From Burkholderiales bacterium (GTDB lineage: Bacteria > Pseudomonadota > Gammaproteobacteria > Burkholderiales > JAEUMW01): a DNA stretch of 13,636 nucleotides. The stretch is from NCBI GenBank assembly GCA_016791285.1, contig JAEUMX010000175.1:1-13636 (forward strand), written 5' to 3'. Numbering within the stretch: the stretch's first letter is position 1; every line of letters starts with the position of its first letter. The position numbers and the translations under genes were made by a program. The notes under the pieces are model-generated. The model was not told the DNA's origin, did not search any database, and was given only the letters and a program-made list of their open reading frames with translations. Of the stretch, positions 1 to 6,504 are shown in pieces.

Positions 1-37
1 CCGCATGGAGCGGTCGGACGCAAGCTCCCTTGGCAAC

Positions 38-42
38 GGAGG
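38..42 (+). promoter_or_regulatory. Ribosome binding site of the OYE gene
   Basis: GGAGG lies seven bases before the ATG at 50 and decides in favour of that start over the ATG at 5. Confidence 0.7.
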
Positions 43-49
43 CCACGAA

Positions 50-1261
50 ATGTCCGAGTCCGCCGCCGCATCCGCGCTGGCCGCCACGTCCCGGGAAACA
101 ACCGCGGACAAACTGTTCGAGGCCTTGAAGCTTGGCCCCTACACGCTGCCGCATCGCGTCGCGATGGCGCCGCTCACGCGCTCGCGTGCCCATCAGCCGG
201 GCAACGTTCCCTCCGCGCTCAACGCCTGCTACTACGCGCAACGGGCGTCCGCCGCGCTCATCATCAGCGAGGCGACCCAGGTGTCGATGCAGGGTCAGGG
301 TTACGCCTGGACGCCCGGCATCCACAGCCGCGAACAGATCGCGGGCTGGCACATGGTGGCGGACGCGGTGCACGAAGCGGGCGGGCTCATCTTCCTGCAG
401 CTCTGGCATGTCGGACGCATCTCGCACCCGGCCCTGCAACCGGATGGCATGCTGCCCGTCGCGCCCTCGGCGATCCGCCCTGCGGGCGAGGCGTTCATCG
501 AGAATGCACGCGGCGAGGGCACGCTGGTGCCGTTCGTGACGCCGCGTGCGCTGCAGATCGAGGAGATTCCCTACATCGTGCGCCAGTACGCGGTCGGCGC
601 GCGCCATGCCCGCAGCGCCGGAGTCGACGGCGTCGAGATCCACAGCGCCAACGGTTATCTGCTCGACCAGTTCATCAACTCCGGTACAAACCACCGGTCG
701 GACGCGTATGGCGGCGCGGTCGAGAACCGGGCGCGGCTGCTGCTCGAGGTCGTCGAGGCGGCGTGCGAAGTCTGGGGCGCGGATCGCGTGGGCGTGCGTC
801 TGTCGCCGCTCGGGACCTTCAACGACATGCACGACGACGATCCCGAAGCGACCTTCGGTTACATCGCGAGCCAGCTGAACGACTTCCGGCTCGCCTACCT
901 GCACGTCGTCAACCCCGACGCGGCGGCGCTCGAGCGGGGCGAAGAGCCGAACTCCGACGCCATGCGCATCCTCGCGTTGATGCGCGAGAAGTACCACGGC
1001 ACCCTGATGCTCGCTGGCGGCTTCGACCAAGACTCGGCCGAGGTCTGGCTGCAGGCGGGCCGCGCCGACCTCATCGCATTCGGCCGCAAGTTCATCGCCA
1101 ATCCGGATCTCCCGGAGCGGCTGCGGATGCGCGCGCCCCTGAACGCGGACGATCCGTCGACCTACTACGGCGGCGGTGCCAAGGGTTACACCGACTATCC
1201 GACGCTCGCCCAGGAGCGCGGCGAACAGCCGAAGCCCTGCGTCGACCAGCGCTGGCGGTAA
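50..1261 (+). CDS. Old Yellow Enzyme family NAD(P)H:flavin oxidoreductase / ene-reductase (NemA-like)
   Basis: FMN-dependent cytosolic reductase of about 403 residues, normal for the family. OYE enzymes reduce activated C=C bonds such as enones and maleimides, or nitro compounds, using NAD(P)H. Visible signatures are an N-terminal LFEALKLGPYTLPHR stretch running into MAPLTRSRA (FMN site), QLWHVGRISHP, the substrate-anchoring pair H198/N201 in HSANGYLLDQFINSG, the YGGAVENRARLL segment, LSPLGTFNDM, and the C-terminal FMN-phosphate region LAGGFD...FGRKFIANPDLPERL. The pair is His/Asn, as in yeast OYE1. The ATG at 50 is preferred because GGAGG sits at 38-42, seven bases upstream. An in-frame ATG at 5 would add 15 residues but has no visible ribosome site before the window edge. 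The next gene starts 30 bases after the stop, in the same frame, suggesting cotranscription. The natural substrate is not predictable; electrophile detoxification is the usual inference. Confidence 0.93.
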   Translation: MSESAAASALAATSRETTADKLFEALKLGPYTLPHRVAMAPLTRSRAHQPGNVPSALNACYYAQRASAALIISEATQVSMQGQGYAWTPGIHSREQIAGWHMVADAVHEAGGLIFLQLWHVGRISHPALQPDGMLPVAPSAIRPAGEAFIENARGEGTLVPFVTPRALQIEEIPYIVRQYAVGARHARSAGVDGVEIHSANGYLLDQFINSGTNHRSDAYGGAVENRARLLLEVVEAACEVWGADRVGVRLSPLGTFNDMHDDDPEATFGYIASQLNDFRLAYLHVVNPDAAALERGEEPNSDAMRILALMREKYHGTLMLAGGFDQDSAEVWLQAGRADLIAFGRKFIANPDLPERLRMRAPLNADDPSTYYGGGAKGYTDYPTLAQERGEQPKPCVDQRWR

Positions 1262-1291
1262 GCCGAAGACCCTGCTCCCGCACGGCATAGC

Positions 1292-3145
1292 GTGGCATCT
1301 GCCGGCCCGCGCGAGCTTGGTCCCTGGCATCCCGGCATCTCGTCGGAGCTGCCTGCCCGCCTGCTGCCGCTCGCGACGGTCTTCCGGCCTGAGCACGTCT
1401 TCACGAGCCTCGACGAGCTTCGCGAACTGCGCGATCTGACGGGGCTCGCGCCCGAGGAACTGGTCGTCTTCCGGCCGCAGCGGCTGGTGGTGCACGAGCT
1501 GCTGATTCGCGTGACGGCCGACCTCACGGTGCCCGACGGCTCCAAGGTCGAGGACCTCGGCATCAACTTTCGCCGGATGACGCATACGATTCTCACGCGG
1601 CACATCGATCCTCACATGGACGAGATCGTCGCCGCATACGACGCGCTCGGGCGGGAGGTCGCGGCCCTCGTCGAGACAGAGCTTGCAACGCTGCTGCACC
1701 GACCGTCGACGCCTGCGGCCGATGCGCGGCGCGGTGGCATCGCCCGTTTCCTGCGCCGGTTCGCCGCGCGGCGGGAGCCGCCACGCGGCATCGAGGCCGA
1801 GCGGGAGCGCGAGGAGCGGGTGTTACGGGAGTGGACTCGCGCCGCGCAGTCCGTGGCGGAGCCGCTGCGCCGGGCCGTGTACCGTGCGTTGAGCCGGGTG
1901 GTGGCGGTTATCCTCGCGAAGCACGGCCGCCTCTGGGGCGATTCGGCGCTGCTTGCCCCGATTGCCGCCGGCATGGCGTGCAACGAGCACGGCAGCGACG
2001 CGATCGGCGCCCTCATCGGTCCGCACATCGAGCGCGCGGTCGAAGCGGAGGGCTATCGGCGGCTGCCAGCGCAGGCGCAGCCGGTCGTCATGAACACGAA
2101 GGGCGCATCGGCGTCGGGCAAGAGCACGATGCGGCCGCTGCAGAAGCGGCTGGCGGACGAGATCGGGGTGGCATGGAGCGATTTCGCCCTGATCAGCCCC
2201 GACATCTGGCGGAAGTATCTGCTCGACTACGACTGCCTGGGCGAGCACTTCCGGTATGCGGGGACGTTCACCGGGCTCGAGGTGGCGATCATCGACCAGA
2301 AGCTCGACCGCTACATGGCGTGCAAGGCAAAGCGCCGCGAGATGTCGCACCTGCTCATCGACCGCTTCCGGTTCGACAGCTTCGCTGCCGACTCCGACGA
2401 GGCTGGCAGCAACCTGCTTACTCGCTTCGGGCACACGGTCTACCTGTTCTTCATGATTACGCCGCCGCACGAGACGGTCGAGCGCTCGTGGAAACGCGGG
2501 CTGGATGTCGGTCGCTTCAAGGCGGTGGACGATCTGCTCGCGCACAACGTCGAGGCCTACACGGGGATGCCGCAGCTCTTCTTCACTTGGGCGCTGCGCT
2601 CCGGGATGGCCGTACGCTACGAGTTTCTCGACAACGACGTGCCGTACGGCGAACGGCCGCGCACCGTCGCCTTCGGCCGGGAGGGCGAGATGGTGATCCT
2701 CGACGTGAAGACGCTGCTCGACATCGAGCGCTACCGGAGGATCGACGTGGACGCGAAGCGCCCCGGGGACGTCTATCCGGATGCCGCTGCGATGGCGCCC
2801 GATCGCAACACTCAGTTCCTGCGTGATTGCGCGCGCCGGCTTGCCGCGCTCAACTTCGCGGACCGCGATACCGGTCGCGTCTACGCCCGCCTGGACGCGG
2901 GACGCCTGTCGTGGACGGACGCGCCAGCGCTCGCGGCAGCGGCGCAGGATCCGCAGACGCGCGCGGGGCTTCTGGCCGTCGCCCCGGAGGTGCTGAGCGT
3001 CGCCGGGCATTCGGGCGGTGGCCCCGCGAGGTTTCTGGCGCCGGCACGATTCCACACGCTCGGAAGGTGGGGGAAGCGCGTTGCCGCCGCCGACCGCAAC
3101 CTATCCTCTGCGGTGACGACCCCGCCGCATGGAGACACACGATGA
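1292..3145 (+). CDS. Uncharacterised 617-aa protein with a zeta-toxin-like P-loop kinase domain
   Basis: I do not recognise a named family for the whole protein. Residues 1-140 form a well-ordered domain of unknown function. Residues 141-180 are an Arg/Glu-rich linker, followed by a helical stretch to about 262. Then comes a P-loop with Walker A GASASGKS (271-278, Lys277). Downstream, SPDIWRKYL (Asp304, Arg307) resembles the Asp...Arg region of zeta-toxin-type kinases, and LLIDRFRF (Asp357) could be a Walker B-type strand. The last 70 residues look disordered. An ATP/GTP-dependent phosphotransferase is the best inference, with substrate unknown; it is much larger than a classical zeta toxin and no epsilon-type antitoxin is adjacent. 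The GTG start at 1292 has no good ribosome site and lies 30 bases after the OYE stop, so the N-terminus is uncertain. The stop overlaps the ATG of the GNAT gene (ATGA at 3142-3145), implying translational coupling. Confidence 0.75.
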   Translation: MASAGPRELGPWHPGISSELPARLLPLATVFRPEHVFTSLDELRELRDLTGLAPEELVVFRPQRLVVHELLIRVTADLTVPDGSKVEDLGINFRRMTHTILTRHIDPHMDEIVAAYDALGREVAALVETELATLLHRPSTPAADARRGGIARFLRRFAARREPPRGIEAEREREERVLREWTRAAQSVAEPLRRAVYRALSRVVAVILAKHGRLWGDSALLAPIAAGMACNEHGSDAIGALIGPHIERAVEAEGYRRLPAQAQPVVMNTKGASASGKSTMRPLQKRLADEIGVAWSDFALISPDIWRKYLLDYDCLGEHFRYAGTFTGLEVAIIDQKLDRYMACKAKRREMSHLLIDRFRFDSFAADSDEAGSNLLTRFGHTVYLFFMITPPHETVERSWKRGLDVGRFKAVDDLLAHNVEAYTGMPQLFFTWALRSGMAVRYEFLDNDVPYGERPRTVAFGREGEMVILDVKTLLDIERYRRIDVDAKRPGDVYPDAAAMAPDRNTQFLRDCARRLAALNFADRDTGRVYARLDAGRLSWTDAPALAAAAQDPQTRAGLLAVAPEVLSVAGHSGGGPARFLAPARFHTLGRWGKRVAAADRNLSSAVTTPPHGDTR

Positions 3146-3693
3146 CCGAAGAATGTCGTTACGCCGTCACGGAGACGCTCCGCAACGGCCTGCCCGTCAA
3201 GATCCGCGCCGTGCGGCCCAGCGACCGCGACCGCATAATCGCTGCATTCGAGAAACTGGATCCGGAATCCATCTACACGCGCTTTTTTGCCTACAAGGAC
3301 GAGCTTAGCGACGCGGAGCTCAAGCACTTCACCGAAGTCGATTTCGAACGGCGCGTGGTGCTGCTGGTGACGACCGGCAGCGGCGAAGACGAAACGATCA
3401 TCGGCGCGGGCAGCTATACCGCATGCTCCAGATCCACGGAAGAGCGCAATGCCGAGGTCGGTTTCATTGTCGAGGAGGACTATCACGGCGCCGGCATCGC
3501 GGGCCGCATCCTGCATCATCTCTCGGTCATCGCGCTCGAGCGGGGGATCGATCAGTTCCAGGCGGAGGTGCTGCCGGGGAATCGCGCCATGCTTTCGGTC
3601 TTCGCGCGCAGCGGGTTTCCGATGACGGAGAAGAGGGTCGAGGGGACGATTCGCGTGGCGATGGATCTGCGGGGCGAGGCGCGCACGGCCTGA
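3142..3693 (+). CDS. GNAT-family N-acetyltransferase, similar to the catalytic domain of Pat-type protein acetyltransferases
   Basis: A 183-residue single-domain acetyltransferase that would transfer acetyl from acetyl-CoA to an amine. The N-terminal half reads IRAVRPSDRDRI...LDPESIYTRFF, a pattern seen in the GNAT domain of Pat-like lysine acetyltransferases. Motif A follows: AEVGFIVEEDYHGAGIAGRI at 104-123, whose YHGAGIAG turn would hold the CoA pyrophosphate. Motif B contains NRAMLSVFARSGF. No cyclic-nucleotide or ligase-like domain is attached, unlike full-length Pat. The ATG at 3142 is supported by GGAG at 3131-3134 and overlaps the stop of the upstream P-loop protein by four bases, so the two are probably made in a fixed ratio. 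The same frame stays open upstream to 2827, but that extension is Arg-rich and lies inside the kinase gene, so it was not used. The acceptor substrate is unknown. Confidence 0.87.
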   Translation: MTEECRYAVTETLRNGLPVKIRAVRPSDRDRIIAAFEKLDPESIYTRFFAYKDELSDAELKHFTEVDFERRVVLLVTTGSGEDETIIGAGSYTACSRSTEERNAEVGFIVEEDYHGAGIAGRILHHLSVIALERGIDQFQAEVLPGNRAMLSVFARSGFPMTEKRVEGTIRVAMDLRGEARTA

Positions 3694-4011
3694 ACCGCGT
3701 GCATCGCACACGCTTGCCTACGCGACCGACGTCCTTGCCGTTCGTCATTCCTTCTGAATATGCACTTCCCAGCACGGGGCCGCATTCGCACAATGTCGGA
3801 CACCGGGGCGGAAGCATTCAGCCTCGCGGACGACAGCGCGCAAGACGCTGAACCATTGTAGTTAAGCCCGAGCGGGCAGGTCCACAGCGGGGCCACGGTA
3901 GGCTCTCGCGAGGCGCCTGCCACGTGCCAAGAGGCGAGAGCGACCGACCGCACGTCGGCGCGAGCAACGCCGGGTTCGAACCGCTAATGACCAGGGGAAG
4001 GGTTCGGGCTC
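3694..4011. other. 318-bp intergenic region without a convincing gene
   Basis: It separates the GNAT gene from the GGDEF-EAL gene. No open frame here has a family signature or good ribosome site. The right half holds overlapping inverted repeats (3897-3941). A weak sigma70-like pair, TTGCCG at 3735-3740 and GAATAT at 3756-3761, is spaced only 15 bp and is not convincing. AGGGGAAGGG at 3993-4002 is the probable ribosome site for the GTG at 4012. No U-tract terminator was found after the GNAT gene. Confidence 0.5.
3897..3941 (+). repeat. Overlapping, mutually exclusive inverted repeats in the leader of the c-di-GMP gene
   Basis: GGTAGGC (3897-3903) can pair with GCCTGCC (3915-3921) with one G-U pair and an 11-base loop that itself contains the palindrome CTCGCGAG. 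Alternatively GCTCTCGC (3902-3909) pairs perfectly with GCGAGAGC (3934-3941). The two stems share bases 3902-3903, so they cannot form together. They lie 70-115 bases before the GTG at 4012. Such stems are common by chance in GC-rich DNA, so a regulatory role is only a possibility. Confidence 0.3.
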
Positions 4012-6318
4012 GTGACTCTTACCGCTTCGACCGAAGCGACCCCCCCTTTATTGAGGCTGCAGAACGCGGCGCAGATGCCGTTGGGAGCATGGATGATTAC
4101 CCAGCAAAACGGGCTCGTTCCCGAACCCGCTTCCTTGCCGCAGGCGCCGAAGAATCTGCGCGTGCTTCTGATCGACGACGACACGCGGCTGCGCGGGCTC
4201 GTCGCGAGGCTGCTCAAGGGCGCCGGCCGCGACGTGCTCCAGTGCGGCACGGTAGCACGGGCGATGGCGATACTGCAGGAGCGGCCGATCGATCTTGCGC
4301 TCGTCAATATCCGCCTGCCGGACGGCACAGGGATCGAGCTCATGCGCTGGATGCGGGATCGAGGCCTCGACCTGTCGGTGATCGTGGTGAGCGGGGATGA
4401 CTCCGGCGATTCCGCAATCGCCGCCCTGCGCTGCGGTGCGCTCGAGTTCCTGCGCAAGCCGTTCGACCCTGCCGCGCTGCGGCGCGCCGTAGACAACGTC
4501 CTTGCGGCGCGTCGCACCGCGCTCGAGGAACGGGCGACGCAGGAGCGTCTCGAGCGCTCGGAGCGCCTGCATCGATACCTGGTCCACCACTCGCCGGATC
4601 TCATCTTCGCCCTCGATACCAGTGGCTGCTTCTGGTTCGTAAACGATCGCTTCACAGCGCTGCTCGGATTCGAAAGGGAAGAACTGATCGGCGCCCATTA
4701 CTCCGTCATCATCCACCACGACGACCTGCGGGCGGCACGCTGGGTTTGCAGCGAGCGGCGTACCGGCCCGCGTGCAACTTCGAACGTCGAGATCAGGTTG
4801 CGCCGCCGCACACCAGAAGGAGCCGAAATCGGCCCCGCCTCACTGGCGACGGTCGTGGTCAGCGCCGTCGGGCTGTACGCGCCCGCCGAAGGTGAGGCAC
4901 CCCGGCGCTTTCTCGGCACTTACGGGGTTGCCCGCGACATCACGGACCGTAAGCAGGCGGAGCAGATTTCGAGCTTTCACGCGACGCACGATGCGTTGAC
5001 CGGATGTCCGAACCGGTCGCTCTTCCTGGATCGTCTGCGCCAGGCCATTGTCCGTGCGCGCCGGATGTTCCTCGAAAGAGGCTATCTCGCGGTGCTCTTC
5101 ATCGATCTCGACGGCTTCAAGAAGGTGAACGACACCTACGGGCACGTGCAGGGCGACCAGTTGCTACAGCAGGTCGCGGCGCGCCTGCGGCGTTGTCTGC
5201 GCGGCAGCGACACCCTGTCGCGCGTCGGCGGCGACGAGTTCGTTGCTGTCGTCACCGAGCTCGTCGGGCGCGACGGCGCGCAAGCCGCCGCGGAGAAGAT
5301 TCTCGCCGAGCTGCGCGAACCGTTTCTGCTCAGCAGTGGAGAATTCCACACTACTGTCAGTGTCGGCGTGGCGATCTATCCGGACGACGGCGCGAGCGAG
5401 CTCGAACTCGTGCGCAATGCCGATCTTGCGATGTATCACGCCAAGCGGAGTGGGAAGAACGCCATCGGTTACTTCACGCCGGACATGAACACCGTCTGGG
5501 CGGAGAAGCGCGAGCTCGAGAACGAATTGCGCACCGCGATCGAACGCGGCGGACTGGAGGTCCATTACCAGCCGATTCATAACATCACGACCGGCCACGT
5601 GGAGGCGCTCGAGGCGCTGGTGCGTTGGCGCCATCCGGCGCACGGGCTGATGGACCCGAGCCACTTCGTGCACATCGCCGAGGAGAGCGGGCTGATCTAC
5701 GCGCTTGGCGAGCGCGTGCTCGATGCCGCGTGCGCTGACCTGCGAACGTGGCAGACGCAGGGATTCCCGGACCTGCGGATGGCCGTCAACCTCTCCGCGC
5801 GCGAGTTCGATCGGACCGATATCGTCGATTGCATCGTCGATACCTTGAAGCGCCACGCGGTCGCGGCCGAAACGCTCGAGCTCGAGATCACGGAGAGCGC
5901 GCTCATCGAGGATCTCGACGCCGTGGCCGACCGAGCCGGGCGGCTGCGTCGCTCGGGGGTACGCATTGCCATCGACGACTTCGGTACCCGCTACTCGTCG
6001 CTCGGCTACCTGCAGTCCCTGCCGATCAGCGGGATCAAGATCGACCAGACGTTTGTCCGCGATCTCGGCGCGCGCAGCTCGAGCGCGTCCATCGTGTCGG
6101 CCATGAGCGGCATCGCTCGCGGGTTCGGGCTCTCCCTCGTCGCCGAGGGCGTCGAAAAGCCGGAGCACGTCGAGGCGCTGCGCGCCTTTGGCTGCGACAT
6201 GATGCAGGGGTACCACTTCAGTCCGCCGCTGCCGGCGCCGCGCGTGGGCGAGTATCTCGCGCGCTTCAATCCCCCCACTGCCGATCCGGCAGCAACATCC
6301 GGCGCGCCGGACGCGTAG
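4012..6318 (+). CDS. REC-PAS-GGDEF-EAL cyclic-di-GMP signalling protein with a degenerate receiver
   Basis: A 768-residue soluble protein with no membrane segment. REC spans about 50-165: acidic residues D55-D57, S127 and K149 (FLRKPF) are present, but the phospho-acceptor position is Asn99 (LALVNIRLPDGTG). PAS/PAC spans about 188-317 (SPDLIFALD...GVARDITDRKQAEQ). GGDEF spans about 321-480: HDALTGCPNR, FIDLDGFKKVNDTYGH, an intact active site GGDEF (406-410) and an inhibitory RxxD site (RGSD, 397-400). EAL spans about 500-750: EALVRW (E534), NLSAREF, LEITES, IDDFGTRYSSLGYL, IKIDQTF, VAEGVE and MMQGYHFSPPLP, all catalytic positions kept. Both making and breaking of c-di-GMP are therefore possible; in such hybrids one activity often dominates. 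The GTG start follows AGGGGAAGGG at 3993-4002. An internal ATG at 4075 would still keep REC whole. The gene appears monocistronic, with 318 bp before it and 186 bp after it. Confidence 0.93.
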   Translation: MTLTASTEATPPLLRLQNAAQMPLGAWMITQQNGLVPEPASLPQAPKNLRVLLIDDDTRLRGLVARLLKGAGRDVLQCGTVARAMAILQERPIDLALVNIRLPDGTGIELMRWMRDRGLDLSVIVVSGDDSGDSAIAALRCGALEFLRKPFDPAALRRAVDNVLAARRTALEERATQERLERSERLHRYLVHHSPDLIFALDTSGCFWFVNDRFTALLGFEREELIGAHYSVIIHHDDLRAARWVCSERRTGPRATSNVEIRLRRRTPEGAEIGPASLATVVVSAVGLYAPAEGEAPRRFLGTYGVARDITDRKQAEQISSFHATHDALTGCPNRSLFLDRLRQAIVRARRMFLERGYLAVLFIDLDGFKKVNDTYGHVQGDQLLQQVAARLRRCLRGSDTLSRVGGDEFVAVVTELVGRDGAQAAAEKILAELREPFLLSSGEFHTTVSVGVAIYPDDGASELELVRNADLAMYHAKRSGKNAIGYFTPDMNTVWAEKRELENELRTAIERGGLEVHYQPIHNITTGHVEALEALVRWRHPAHGLMDPSHFVHIAEESGLIYALGERVLDAACADLRTWQTQGFPDLRMAVNLSAREFDRTDIVDCIVDTLKRHAVAAETLELEITESALIEDLDAVADRAGRLRRSGVRIAIDDFGTRYSSLGYLQSLPISGIKIDQTFVRDLGARSSSASIVSAMSGIARGFGLSLVAEGVEKPEHVEALRAFGCDMMQGYHFSPPLPAPRVGEYLARFNPPTADPAATSGAPDA

Positions 6319-6344
6319 ACCGACAAAACCCTTCGCAGGGCGCG

Positions 6345-6383
6345 GTTGACTCCTTTCGGGCGATTGCGTTAACTCCATTCGGT
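6345..6383 (+). repeat. Tandem 16-bp imperfect direct repeat upstream of the molybdoenzyme gene
   Basis: GTTGACTCCTTTCGGG (6345-6360) and GTTAACTCCATTCGGT (6368-6383) match at 13 of 16 positions. They are 23 bases apart start to start, about two helical turns, which would place two bound regulators on the same DNA face. The first copy contains the candidate -35 and the second the candidate -10. It may be an operator for the molybdoenzyme/ferredoxin genes, or a chance duplication. Confidence 0.45.
6346..6374 (+). promoter_or_regulatory. Candidate sigma70-type promoter for the molybdoenzyme-ferredoxin unit
   Basis: TTGACT (6346-6351) is a 5/6 match to the -35 consensus. After 17 bases TTAACT (6369-6374) is only a 3/6 match to the -10. 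Both lie in the tandem repeat and about 130 bases before the GTG at 6505. The -35 and spacing are good and the -10 is weak. Confidence 0.35.
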
Positions 6384-6492
6384 GGCAGGTCGGTTCGCGG
6401 CGAGGAGGGGTGCGCCGCGCCGGCCGCGGTCGCGCTTTCAGGAAGTCGATTTCTCCGGCAATCTCCGGCGCGCTCTCGAACGGCGCCGCTCC

Positions 6493-6501
6493 AGGAGGTG
6501 A
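6493..6501 (+). promoter_or_regulatory. Very strong Shine-Dalgarno before the GTG start at 6505
   Basis: AGGAGGTGA is a nine-base match to the anti-Shine-Dalgarno sequence. The GGAGG core is six bases from the GTG at 6505. It fixes that start and suggests efficient translation despite the GTG codon. Confidence 0.8.
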
Positions 6502-6504
6502 CTC

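Noticed and set aside
5..49. Earlier ATG start for the OYE gene
   Set aside because: No ribosome site is visible in the few bases present, while the ATG at 50 has GGAGG at ideal spacing and gives the family's usual N-terminus length.
1823..3055. A 410-codon minus-strand frame opposite the P-loop protein gene
   Set aside because: Shadow of the plus-strand gene, whose Walker A motif and coupling to the GNAT gene support it as the real one.
2827..3141. In-frame N-terminal extension of the GNAT protein
   Set aside because: The extension is Arg/Gly/Pro-rich and lies wholly within the kinase gene; GGAG at 3131-3134 supports the ATG at 3142.
3968..3992. tRNA-like 3' end (GGGTTCGAACC followed by a CCA at 3990-3992)
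   Set aside because: The T-stem does not pair when the loop is set to seven bases, and no anticodon or D arm is found upstream.
6329..6340. Possible terminator hairpin CCCT-TCGC-AGGG after the GGDEF-EAL gene
   Set aside because: The stem is only four base pairs and no T-run follows.
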